A stretch of DNA of 64,000 nt from Methylocystis sp. Sn-Cys (lineage in GTDB: Bacteria > Pseudomonadota > Alphaproteobacteria > Rhizobiales > Beijerinckiaceae). This document shows, in pieces, positions 15,826 to 24,091 of this stretch (its first letter is position 1; each line of letters opens with the position of its first letter). The stretch spans positions 186,001 through 250,000 of the forward strand of contig NZ_JAERVJ010000006.1 of assembly GCF_016745395.1 (NCBI RefSeq), read 5' to 3'. Under the pieces are notes generated by a model, which searched no databases, had not been told where the DNA came from, and worked only from the letters and a program-made list of their open reading frames with translations. Both the position numbers and the translations under genes were made by a program.

Positions 15826-17241
15826 ATGTTCGAATTAACGGCGCTCGATCTCGCCCGCGTCCAATTTGGATTCACAGTGTCCTTCCATATCATCTTCCCG
15901 ACGATCACGATCGGGCTCGCCAGCTATCTGGCTGTGTTGGAAGGCTTGTGGCTCTGGAAGAAAGATTCCGTTTATCGGGACCTCTATCTCTTTTGGTCGC
16001 AGATATTCGCGGTGAATTTCGCGATGGGCGTCGTTTCAGGACTGGTTATGGCTTATCAGTTCGGGACGAACTGGAGTTACTTCTCCACTTTCGCCGGCGG
16101 CATTACTGGCCCACTACTCACCTATGAGGTGCTCACCGCCTTCTTCCTCGAGGCAGGGTTCCTCGGCGTGATGCTATTTGGCTGGAACAAAGTGGGACCG
16201 AGCTTGCATTTCTTTGCGACCGTGATGGTCGCAATAGGCACTCTCATATCTGCGACTTGGATTCTTGCCTCCAATAGCTGGATGCAAACGCCACAGGGCT
16301 TTGAGATAATCGACGGTCGCGTCGTACCGGTTGATTGGCTGAAGGTGATCTTCAACCCCTCCTTCCCCTACCGGCTCGCACACACTTCCATCGCGGCCTT
16401 TCTCGCCACCGCGCTGTTCGTCGGGGCTGCAGGAGCCTGGCATCTGCTGCGCGGGCGCGCGACGGCGGCAGTGCGCGCCATGCTCTCGATGGCGATGTGG
16501 ATGATCTTGATCGTAGCGCCGATTCAAGTCGCCGTCGGCGATGCGCACGGTCTTAACACGCTTGAGCATCAACCAGCCAAGATTGCCGCCATGGAAGGTC
16601 ACTGGCGCAACGAACCAGGCCAGGGCGTACCCCTCATCCTGTTCGGCTGGCCCGACATGGCGGCTGAGACCACACGCTACGTCATCGAAATTCCACGGCT
16701 CGCCAGCCTGATCCTGACCCATGATCTCGATGGCCAATTTCCAGGCTTGATGGATTTCCCGGCGCAGGACCGGCCCAACGCCACGATTGTTTTCTGGTCC
16801 TTCCGAGTGATGGTTGGTCTCGGCCTGCTGATGCTGTTGCTCGGGTTCCGGGGCCTGTGGCTGCGCTGGCGCGAGCGACTCTATGACGACCGCACATTCC
16901 TGCGGTTTACGACAATGATGGGACCAAGCGGCACGATCGCGATTCTTGCCGGCTGGTTCACCACAGAGGTCGGGCGGCAGCCTTGGGTGATTTACGGCGC
17001 GATGCGGACCGAGCACGCAGTCTCGAACCACTCGGCTTTGGCGCTATCCGCCACGTTGCTCATGTTCGTCGTCATGTATGCCTCCGTCTTCGGGACCGGC
17101 ATCGGTTACATGCTGAAGCTGGTTGCGAAAGGGCCGCAGGAGGGGCTGGGCGTCGAGAATATGCCTAACCACGGACAGCCGCCGCATGCGGCCCGGCCGC
17201 TCTCCGCCGCCCCCGACAATATCCGCCCAGCAATCCGCTAA
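15826..17241 (+). CDS. cioA: Cytochrome bd-type quinol oxidase subunit I, cyanide-insensitive type
   Basis: A 471-residue CydA-family membrane protein with about nine hydrophobic segments. The haem-ligand histidine lies in the first helix region (VSFHIIFPTITIG), and the quinol/haem motif EVGRQPWVIYG is near residue 390. The Q-loop is short, as in the cyanide-insensitive (CIO) branch, not extended as in E. coli CydA. The enzyme oxidises quinol and reduces oxygen while resisting cyanide. ATG 15826 has an AGGAGAAAAGAC ribosome site; the open frame reaches back to 15721 without support. cioB follows after 12 bp. Proximity to a Nit1C cluster parallels cyanide-using pseudomonads. Confidence 0.93.
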   Translation: MFELTALDLARVQFGFTVSFHIIFPTITIGLASYLAVLEGLWLWKKDSVYRDLYLFWSQIFAVNFAMGVVSGLVMAYQFGTNWSYFSTFAGGITGPLLTYEVLTAFFLEAGFLGVMLFGWNKVGPSLHFFATVMVAIGTLISATWILASNSWMQTPQGFEIIDGRVVPVDWLKVIFNPSFPYRLAHTSIAAFLATALFVGAAGAWHLLRGRATAAVRAMLSMAMWMILIVAPIQVAVGDAHGLNTLEHQPAKIAAMEGHWRNEPGQGVPLILFGWPDMAAETTRYVIEIPRLASLILTHDLDGQFPGLMDFPAQDRPNATIVFWSFRVMVGLGLLMLLLGFRGLWLRWRERLYDDRTFLRFTTMMGPSGTIAILAGWFTTEVGRQPWVIYGAMRTEHAVSNHSALALSATLLMFVVMYASVFGTGIGYMLKLVAKGPQEGLGVENMPNHGQPPHAARPLSAAPDNIRPAIR

Positions 17242-17253
17242 GGAGGCCCAACC

Positions 17254-18261
17254 ATGGGTATAGACCTTCCCCTCCTCTGGACCTTTGTCCTCACTTTCGG
17301 GCTCATGATGTATGTTGTCATGGATGGGTTCGACCTTGGCATCGGCATACTGTTCCCCTTTGTGCGCGACCGTTCCGAACGAGACACCATGGTCAATACG
17401 GTGGCGCCGGTCTGGGACGGCAACGAGACGTGGTTGGTGCTCGGCGGAGCTGCTTTACTTGCAGCCTTCCCGTTGACCTATTCGGTTCTCCTGAGCGCGC
17501 TCTATCTGCCGCTGGTCGCGATGCTTGCAGGTTTAATCTGGCGCGGGGCGGCCTTCGAGTTCCGATTCAAGGCCGACGAGGCGCACAAGCCTTTCTGGGA
17601 CAAGGCGTTCGCTTGGGGCTCTTATATCGCGACCTTTTCACAAGGCATCGCGCTGGGAGCCTATATCAACGGCTTCGAAGTCAGGGATGGCGCCTATGCC
17701 GGCGGTCTGCTGGACTGGCTCACCCCTTTCGGTCTCTTTACCGGCCTTGGCCTTTTGATCGCCTATGCTTTGCTCGGCGCAACATGGCTTGTGATGAAGA
17801 CCGAAGGCCCTCTCCAACGCCGCATGCGCGCGCTCGCGCGGCCGGTCGCTATAGCTCTGCTCGGGGCCATCACGATCGTTAGCCTCTGGACGCCATACGC
17901 TCACGCGGAAGTGGCGGCCCGATGGTTCTCGCTGCCCAACTTCATATTCTTCGCCCCTGTGCCGATGCTCGTGCTGGCTACCACCTGTACGCTCCTGAAG
18001 ACACTCGGCGACGACCGCGACGTTGCGCCCTTCCTGTTGACGCTGCTGCTGCTGTTTCTCGGCTATACAGGCCTGATCATCAGCCTCTGGCCAAACATCA
18101 TTCCACCGGCCGTCTCCATTTGGGATGCAGCGGCGCCGGCGCAGAGCATGGGCTTCGCTCTGGCTGGAGCGCTATTCATCATCCCCTGCACCCTCGCCTA
18201 CACTGCATGGTCTTACTATGTCTTCCGCGGCAAAGTGCGGACTGGCGAGGGCTATCACTAA
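17254..18261 (+). CDS. cioB: Cytochrome bd-type quinol oxidase subunit II
   Basis: A 335-residue CydB-family membrane protein, with the typical start LPLLWTFVLTFGLMMYVVMDGFDLGIGIL and the conserved WDGNETWLVLGGAALLAAFP segment near residue 55-74. About eight transmembrane segments can be seen. It pairs with CioA to form the bd-type oxidase, probably in the inner membrane. An AAGGAGG ribosome site precedes ATG 17254. The stop codon overlaps the start of the small DUF2474 gene (TAATG). Confidence 0.93.
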   Translation: MGIDLPLLWTFVLTFGLMMYVVMDGFDLGIGILFPFVRDRSERDTMVNTVAPVWDGNETWLVLGGAALLAAFPLTYSVLLSALYLPLVAMLAGLIWRGAAFEFRFKADEAHKPFWDKAFAWGSYIATFSQGIALGAYINGFEVRDGAYAGGLLDWLTPFGLFTGLGLLIAYALLGATWLVMKTEGPLQRRMRALARPVAIALLGAITIVSLWTPYAHAEVAARWFSLPNFIFFAPVPMLVLATTCTLLKTLGDDRDVAPFLLTLLLLFLGYTGLIISLWPNIIPPAVSIWDAAAPAQSMGFALAGALFIIPCTLAYTAWSYYVFRGKVRTGEGYH

Positions 18262-18404
18262 TGCGAGCCCTTCCGCTCTTTCGGATCGTATGGGTCCGCC
18301 GTCTCGGCTGGCTCGTTGCCCTTTGGGTCGGGAGCGTAGTCGCACTCGCCGCCGTTGCGATGCTATTTCGGACCGTTATGAGTCTTGCCGGGTTGACGAG
18401 ATGA
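18261..18404 (+). CDS. DUF2474-type small subunit of the bd oxidase
   Basis: A 47-residue protein beginning at the ATG that overlaps the cioB stop by one base. It has a single transmembrane helix (WLVALWVGSVVALAAVAMLFRTVM) preceded by the pattern WVRRLGW. This is the DUF2474 pattern, found directly after cydAB/cioAB genes, and it corresponds to the CydX-like accessory subunits that stabilise the oxidase haems. It is too short for many gene finders. Function as a third subunit is inferred from family and position. Confidence 0.8.
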   Translation: MRALPLFRIVWVRRLGWLVALWVGSVVALAAVAMLFRTVMSLAGLTR

Positions 18405-18640
18405 ACGGCGGCGTATCCAGCGTCGCCCGCGCCGCCGGGCCCGTGCCGGTCGGATCATCCGTACAACGAGGAAGCGGACCTCGACCAATTACTCGATTCT
18501 TTTGCGGCTTGCCCGACGCAATGACTGGAAATTGATCGAATGATTGAATATGTCAGGAGTTCTAGCCCACGAATTGCAGGCATAGACTAAAGCGTCGGCT
18601 ACGGGTTTCGAAATCGAGAATGTTTGGCGCAGAGGCTCGA

Positions 18641-20032
18641 ATGACTGGGAAGCAGCAGTACTGGCTGCCGGAGATTGAGAACGCCGGAAAGCCGGTATAT
18701 CTGGAGATTGCCGACGCAATCGAAAGGGACGTTGAGTCTGGCCGGCTTGCCGTGTCTGCGCGCTTGCCCCCGCAGCGCTATGTCGCGGATAAGCTCGGGG
18801 TGAACCTCGCGACGGTGGCGCGAGCCTATACCGAAGCGCAGCAACGCGGTCTGATAGACTCCCGGGTCGGGCAAGGGACCTTTGTCCGCCGCCCCGCCGA
18901 ACGACGGACTGCGGCGCCGCCGCGTTCCCCCATGCGCGGCGACATGCTGATGAACATGCCTCCCGAACCCTACGCGCCTGCCCTCCTGGAAAGGATGCAA
19001 GCCGGGATAGAGGGGCTGGACGATTTACCGTCTCTCCTACGCTACCAGGAATTCGGCGGCTCGCCGGAAGCCCGCGCAGCCGGCGCACGTTGGCTATCGC
19101 CGCGGCTGGGCGACCTGGCGCTCGACCGTTTGCTCGTGTTCCCGGGCGCGCAGGCGTCTCTCCTTTGCGTGCTGTCGGGCTTTACGCAGCCGGGAGACGT
19201 GGTGTGTTGCGAAGAGCTCACCTATCCTGGCTTCAAAAGCTTGGCTCAGCAATTCGGGCTACGTCTCGTCGGCCTGCCCTTGGATGATGAAGGAATCGAT
19301 GCGTCGGCCTTCGCGAAGGCCTGTAATGATGCGGCCGTCAAATTGCTCTACATGAATCCCACGCTCTTGAACCCGACGACGACGACAACTTCGAAAAGAC
19401 GGCGCGAAGCGCTGATCAAGGTGGCGAGGGCGCAAGGGGTGATGATTCTTGAGGATGACGCCTATGGCGCGTTGCCCCTCGAATCTCCGCCATCATTCGC
19501 TCGATTGGCCCCCGACATTACCTTTCACGTGTCGAGTCTCGCCAAATGCGTCGGCGCAGGATTACGCGTCGCTTATATGAGCGTGCCAGAAGGCAGACAT
19601 GCCGCGAGGCTTATGTCCGCGTTGAGCATGACCAACGTGTTCGCGTCTCCCATTACCACCGCGATCGCCACCCGTTGGATCGAAGAAGGCGTTGCCAGCG
19701 CTGCTTTGGAAGGCATAAGGAGCGAGACGCGCGCGCGGCAGGAGCTGGTTGCTCGAACGCTTCCGGTCGGAAGCTATGTTTCGGATCCAGAGGCTTTCCA
19801 CCTATGGCTTCGTCTGCCACAGGGCTGGAATCGGCACGCGTTCGAGTCCCATTTGCGAGGACTTGGCGTCAGTGTTGCAGTGAGCGACGCGTTCGCTGTC
19901 ACCTCCGCTCCGCCGGAGGCCGTACGCCTCTGTCTCGGCGGACCAGCCTCTCGATCGGACGTCCAGACCTCCCTTGCTATCCTAGCCGATAGCCTCGCTC
20001 CGCGCCCATTGATGGCATCCATGGTAATTTGA
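18641..20032 (+). CDS. MocR-type transcriptional regulator (GntR HTH plus aminotransferase fold)
   Basis: A 463-residue fusion. An N-terminal GntR winged helix spans about residues 18-80 (YLEIADAIERDVESGRLAVSARLPPQRYVADKLGVNLATVARAY), and a fold-type I aminotransferase domain follows. The PLP lysine should be the Lys in SSLAKCVGAGLRVAYM; the ILEDDAYG motif that holds the PLP aspartate precedes it. MocR proteins sense PLP or amino compounds and control nearby metabolic genes. ATG 18641 has AGAGG five bases upstream; ATG 18620 is an alternative. It follows the cio operon by 237 bp on the same strand; its target is unknown. Confidence 0.9.
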   Translation: MTGKQQYWLPEIENAGKPVYLEIADAIERDVESGRLAVSARLPPQRYVADKLGVNLATVARAYTEAQQRGLIDSRVGQGTFVRRPAERRTAAPPRSPMRGDMLMNMPPEPYAPALLERMQAGIEGLDDLPSLLRYQEFGGSPEARAAGARWLSPRLGDLALDRLLVFPGAQASLLCVLSGFTQPGDVVCCEELTYPGFKSLAQQFGLRLVGLPLDDEGIDASAFAKACNDAAVKLLYMNPTLLNPTTTTTSKRRREALIKVARAQGVMILEDDAYGALPLESPPSFARLAPDITFHVSSLAKCVGAGLRVAYMSVPEGRHAARLMSALSMTNVFASPITTAIATRWIEEGVASAALEGIRSETRARQELVARTLPVGSYVSDPEAFHLWLRLPQGWNRHAFESHLRGLGVSVAVSDAFAVTSAPPEAVRLCLGGPASRSDVQTSLAILADSLAPRPLMASMVI

Positions 20033-20552
20033 CCTGAGGTCCGCGGATGTATCGCAATGAAACCAGCGAGTCTTGGAGGATTTCCTTGGCTACGCTTTCA
20101 ACGAAAGCGGTCGAAATCGGCTGTCGATCGTGGCGTCGCCGTCCTAGCACTACTTTGGCAGTCTGCGTCGGCTGCGGGGGATTCCGGTTTGGCATCGAAG
20201 CAGCTAGGCTGCGTCGTCATGAATCGCTGGAGGCGGGTCATGGCGACGATAGCTGCGCATTTGGGCGTCGATGCGTTGCGTGAGCGGTATGTTTCGAGTT
20301 CGAACGCGCGCGGGGCGCGGCATTTTCATGCGCCCGGGCTTTTTTCTTTAGCCTCATGCCGAGACCTTCGCAGACGCTCAGAGATAATCCGATGCAGCCG
20401 CTTGTCAGTGCTGTCCCGGACAGAGCTTGGGCTCAAGAGCGAGAAGCGTGGAGAGGCTCGCGGAACTTTGGCGGCTTCTCTTCCCGAGCGCGAGGATAAG
20501 CGCGCGGCCGCGCGCTCAACCTCCGGATGAGTTCGGATTGCCTTTCAGGCGA
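20033..20552. other. No supported gene
   Basis: About 520 bp between the MocR regulator and a small secreted protein. Open frames exist here (for example 20057-20530 plus) but have arginine-rich compositions and no ribosome site or family pattern. I see no structured element in it. Confidence 0.5.
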
Positions 20553-20774
20553 TTACCTGAAACAGCGGAGCGTGCCGTTCGGCATGCGAGTGGCAGGATG
20601 GCCCGTCCTTCTCAGGCACCAGTCCCGATTTTGACCGCCGAACACGCAAAAACCCCGCCCATTCCGATGCCCGTTTGGGCCGCAACCGCCCAACGCGAAA
20701 GCAGGCGTAGCCACAGAAGACACCGCGGCGGAAAGAATAGCAGCGCACAATGCAAAGGAAAGTCTATTCATCAT
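20553..20774 (-). CDS. Small secreted cysteine-containing protein
   Basis: A 73-residue protein. The first 27 residues form a Sec signal peptide (RLSFALCAAILSAAVSSVATPAFA, cleaved after AFA). The mature part of about 45 residues has four cysteines and the pattern GCGPNGHRNGRGFCVFGG. Short exported proteins with a GCGxxxHR...G.C core are common and unassigned in Rhizobiales. The mature region is glycine- and arginine-rich. The surroundings are non-coding or decayed on both sides, and no operon is visible. Confidence 0.65.
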   Translation of the reverse strand: MMNRLSFALCAAILSAAVSSVATPAFALGGCGPNGHRNGRGFCVFGGQNRDWCLRRTGHPATRMPNGTLRCFR

Positions 20775-21023
20775 TCAACCCCGACTCTTATCGCCATCCG
20801 AATAAGTGGCGCGTCGATCTTAGCGCCTGAGAGTAACTTAGGCAGGTCCCGCAAGACTTTGAATTAGGCTATGCCTACCGCAGTCTTACTTCGGCCCCCT
20901 CAACATTCTTAAAAACCAATGCATGAGGATGGCGGCGGCGAGCAATCCGCTGCTTCCAAGGTTCATTGCGCACAATCTCCAAAAGCCGTTACCGCGGCCG
21001 TCCTGCGCGAGGTTTATCCACGC

Positions 21024-21322
21024 TCAAACCCTGAAGCTCTCCCCTTTGAAGCTGTAGCAATTCCTTTTGATGAGCTTCAGATTGGCCGGGCAAACTGCAT
21101 CGCCCGCGAGCACTTCGAATTTACCGGTTTCGGCGCCTTCGGCGTCGGGACGGCGCGAACGTGGAGGCTTTGGATCAGCCCGCGCCGAGCGATCGACGCG
21201 GCGAGTTCTTCGATAGAAACGCCCGCCTGCATGCGCCGGACATTCGATTGCGACAAAACGAGCTTGTCGAACGGGATATCGCGGGAGGAGGAGAGCGTGA
21301 TCTTCTGGGCGGCTTTCGCCAC
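21024..21322 (-). pseudogene. Plasmid-type ParB fragment, frameshifted and truncated
   Basis: From ATG 21322 the frame reads the ParB/Spo0J N-terminal pattern (SSRDIPFDKLVLSQSNVRRMQAGVSIEELAASIARRGLIQSLHVR). A frameshift near 21150 moves the continuation (DAEGAETGKFEVLAG) into another frame, after which homology stops and the frame runs into unrelated sequence to 21024. Only about 75 residues of a protein of several hundred remain. ParB proteins of this branch are typical of plasmids and integrated conjugative elements, so this marks a former mobile element. Confidence 0.75.
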
Positions 21323-21539
21323 GGTTGTTACTCCGCGACGAGCCGAGGCCCTCTCTCTCGCCCAATTCCTCGTCAGTGCGCCAAGCGCAGCCCTCTAGCT
21401 CTATACGTAGAAAGGAGAATCACACCGGGTTAGATGCTCAACTACCGACCACTCCGGAGGGTGAAAGCCCCTCCCTGCCACACCGTGCAGCGTGGGGCGG
21501 GAAGCGAACGGGTGAGGCCGACCGGGGGCTTCGGGATCG

Positions 21540-21834
21540 GTGCGTTCTCGCCGAGCGTCCGACTGTGATCGCGACCCACCACGCCCCGCATCCGGATGCG
21601 GTGGCGGCGCGCTTCTCGAACGACCCGCTTACGCCTTGCTTCGTGAGCCACCTCTCGGACGTCATCGAAGCGCGTCAACCGACGCTTTGGATCCACGGCC
21701 ACACCCACGACTCCTTCGACTACCGGGGCGGGGCGATGCGCGTCGTCTGCAATCTCAAGGGGCTATGGGCCCATAAGGCCGGCGCGACGGCTAGAGAACG
21801 TGGACTTCGGGATGAAGATTGTGGAGCTTTGAAA
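21540..21834 (+). pseudogene. Metallophosphoesterase C-terminal fragment
   Basis: The frame reads PTVIATHHAPHPDAV, then FVSHLSDVIEARQPTLWIHGHTHDSFDYR and MRVVCNLKGLW, the last third of a calcineurin-like phosphoesterase with the metal-binding GHTH motif. The N-terminal metal motifs (GDxH, GNHE) are missing. A frameshift near 21790 breaks the natural C-terminus, which continues in the neighbouring frame as ENVDFGMKIVEL and a stop at 21832-21834. It is adjacent to the parB remnant and part of the same scar. Confidence 0.7.
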
Positions 21835-21925
21835 CCGTAAATGCACAGCTCGACCATCAATCGTGGCCACCGCGCCTTCGGCGCGGCGGCCACCAAATCA
21901 ACCTTCCGGTCACGCCAAAGTCAGG

Positions 21926-22609
21926 TCAGAATTTCGTGAGGCTGAGGAGATCACTGGCGTCGAAGCGGTAATTGACGCCGGCTCGAACGACGTGAAAGCT
22001 GATGTCCCGCTTGCCGCCGGGGCCGCCCGCGGCGCCGCCCGAGACGTCGTTGAAGAGATACTCAGCCTTCGCCGACCAATTGCGTGCAAAGGTCCATTCG
22101 GCGCCGCCGCCCACTGTCCAGCCCGTCGCGACGCCGCCGCCGGCGCCCGCATAGGCGAAGCCGCCCGTGCCATAGAGCAGCAAGGTCGGACTAAGCGCCA
22201 GAACCCCGACGCGCGCCCGCAAAGTGCCGAACCAGGGAACAGAACGTGCGCCTTGCGCTCCCGGAAATGGGACAAGGGGCGCAGCGCCGGCAGCGAATGC
22301 AGTCGGGTCGAACAGAGCCGGACGTCGGCCGGAGAGGGAAAGGCTGGTTCCCTGAAAATCGGTTTCGAGACCGACCACGAACAGCGGCGTCAACTGATAA
22401 TTGTAACCGATCTGCGCGCCGCCGACGACGCCGCCCGCGCCGCGTTCCGGCCATCCGCCGCCGAGGTTCAGGCCGAGGTAAAGCCCGTTCCACAGAGCGG
22501 CGGGCGGGGGCGGCGGCGTGTAAACGGGCTTGCGCGAAGGAAGATCGGCGGCCCGCGTCGGTTCGAGGAGCGCGATCAGGGCGAGGATGGAGAGCGTGGG
22601 TTTTTTCAT
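21926..22609 (-). CDS. Outer-membrane beta-barrel porin-like protein (Omp25/RopB type)
   Basis: A 227-residue protein. ATG 22609 begins a Sec signal peptide (KKPTLSILALIALLEPTRAADLP) with the typical RAADLP cleavage region of Rhizobiales Omp25/RopB proteins. The mature chain has a proline-rich linker and alternating-residue strands (WNGLYLGLNLGGGW, GAQIGYNYQLTPLFVVGLETDFQG) and ends in aromatic strand VRAGVNYRFD, then a short tail. It forms an eight-stranded barrel in the outer membrane. A double operator-like palindrome lies about 215 bp upstream. Confidence 0.85.
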   Translation of the reverse strand: MKKPTLSILALIALLEPTRAADLPSRKPVYTPPPPPAALWNGLYLGLNLGGGWPERGAGGVVGGAQIGYNYQLTPLFVVGLETDFQGTSLSLSGRRPALFDPTAFAAGAAPLVPFPGAQGARSVPWFGTLRARVGVLALSPTLLLYGTGGFAYAGAGGGVATGWTVGGGAEWTFARNWSAKAEYLFNDVSGGAAGGPGGKRDISFHVVRAGVNYRFDASDLLSLTKF

Positions 22610-22823
22610 TTCCGTGAAATCCTGCTTTCGGTTTTCAGTTGACCCCTGCCGCCACTGGACGGCAGTGGCCCGGCAGGGGATGCCCGCCGGGCACGGATCG
22701 GCGGCTCGAGAGGGCAAGAAGCCGGCCGACCGGGCGACCGCTCACTCGCGCGGCCGTTCGTTCCGACCCGGCTGGCCGGGTCGGCCGTCACTTCGAAGAG
22801 GCGTCGATAGAGCGGCGCCGCTT

Positions 22824-22868
22824 CGTGTGAAATTTACCCACGTATACTGCGTGGGTAAATTTCACACG
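22824..22868. promoter_or_regulatory. Perfect 19-bp inverted repeat upstream of the porin gene
   Basis: CGTGTGAAATTTACCCACG (22824-22842) and its exact complement (22850-22868) flank a 7-base loop TATACTG. Each arm is itself an imperfect palindrome of the form CGTGtGaAAtTTaCcCACG, so this is probably two adjacent operators with centres 26 bp apart. Related copies stand before the DUF6502 gene (24966-25042). Confidence 0.65.
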
Positions 22869-22939
22869 TCAACAGCCTGCGCGGGAATTTCGTCGCCATT
22901 CGCGGACTGTTATCGCAGAAAACAGTTGGTTACGCGCGC

Positions 22940-24091
22940 TCAGCGCCTCGGACGGCCGCCGGGACCAGGCATTCCAGGCCCCGGGAAGCCGCCAGGAGGC
23001 GCTCCGCCGGCTCCGAACGGGAACGGATCTCCAAAGCCGCCAGAGGGCACATTTCCGAAATTGGGTGGGGCCTCGGCGCCGGACCGCGACCCGCCACCGT
23101 CGCCCGCGGGCGCCGGCGCGGTTTCCTCGACGCTTTTCATCCGCTGGCGGAAATCCTTACCTGAACCCTTCTCGCCGAGGCTTTCCGAGGCGCGGAAGGT
23201 CTCGATGGACCATCCGCCGTTCCGGTCCATGGCTACGCCGATCACGGCGCGGATGACGCCATAGAAGGAGGGGTCGCGCCGCGCCGTCAGCATCGGCCCG
23301 GCGGCAGCGGCGACCATATCGCCGTCCCGTTCGACATAGGTTTCGACGAGCGCCTGTCGCACCCCGCGCGGCAGCCACTCGTCAGGCGCGACATGGGAAA
23401 CCTCGAAGGCTCCGGCGGCGACTGCGCCGCGCAGCGCGACCCGTTGTCCAGCCAGCGACCGCGCCGCGCCGGCGAGCGGTTGCGCCCCGATCGCCAGCCG
23501 TCCGTCCGCGTCACGCGTCACCGTGCCAACGATTTGCGCTACCGCGGCATCGACGGGCTCGACAAGGCTTGCGACGATCGTCTGATCCGGCAGGCGCAGT
23601 CCGCTGACTGCGACATGCTGCCCGACAGCCAGTCCGCCGGCGGCGACGCCACGCCCGAGTTCGACCTTCTGCCCCAGGATGCGCAGGCTGCGACCGGAGA
23701 TCGATTCGATCGACCCCACCACCTCGTGCAGGATGCGGATGCGCGTCGTCGTAAAGCCCGCTTCATTGCGCTGCGCGACGAGCGACACGACATGGCCGAC
23801 GCGCATGCGCGAAACATCGACCGGCTGTCCGTCTATCGTCACCTCCGCCGTCGGCGCGTAGGAAATCTTCAGCCCGTTGACGAGAATGCTGCCGAAGCCG
23901 CGGATCGTGCCGACGACGCCGGTGCCCCCCAATCCATTGTCGGGGTCGGGAAGCACGGAAATGTAGCCGGTGCCCCCGAGGCCGTTGTCCTTCGGCTTCT
24001 CTCCGGCGCGCCCGGGCGCCGCGCCGTTGGCGAGACAGGCGAAGAGAGAAGCGATCAGCCGGCGCCGGTCGAGCCGTAGAAATCCTGTCAC
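22940..24091 (-). CDS. DUF5666 domain protein, exported
   Basis: A 383-residue protein. GTG 24091 overlaps the stop of the DUF6502 gene (GTGA), which supports this start over the longer open frame to 24178. An RR-containing hydrophobic leader (RRRLIASLFACLANGAA) is followed by a repeated motif, DNGLGGTG, found twice around residues 33-55. Several small OB-like DUF5666 repeats follow (VRGFGSILVNG..., VGSIESISGRSLRILGQKVELG, IVGTVTRDADGRLAIGAQPL). The C-terminal 60 residues are rich in Pro/Gly. DUF5666 and DUF6502 genes often occur as a pair; the pair's role is unknown, with the cell envelope likely. Confidence 0.82.
   Translation of the reverse strand: MTGFLRLDRRRLIASLFACLANGAAPGRAGEKPKDNGLGGTGYISVLPDPDNGLGGTGVVGTIRGFGSILVNGLKISYAPTAEVTIDGQPVDVSRMRVGHVVSLVAQRNEAGFTTTRIRILHEVVGSIESISGRSLRILGQKVELGRGVAAGGLAVGQHVAVSGLRLPDQTIVASLVEPVDAAVAQIVGTVTRDADGRLAIGAQPLAGAARSLAGQRVALRGAVAAGAFEVSHVAPDEWLPRGVRQALVETYVERDGDMVAAAAGPMLTARRDPSFYGVIRAVIGVAMDRNGGWSIETFRASESLGEKGSGKDFRQRMKSVEETAPAPAGDGGGSRSGAEAPPNFGNVPSGGFGDPFPFGAGGAPPGGFPGPGMPGPGGRPRR

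Noticed and set aside
20057-20530. 157-residue frame after the MocR gene
   Set aside because: No ribosome site or family, arginine-rich composition; treated as non-coding.
22824-22868. Hairpin as a transcription terminator of the DUF5666 gene
   Set aside because: The stem is AT-rich in its middle, has no T-run and matches operator-like copies near 24966-25042, so a protein-binding role fits better.
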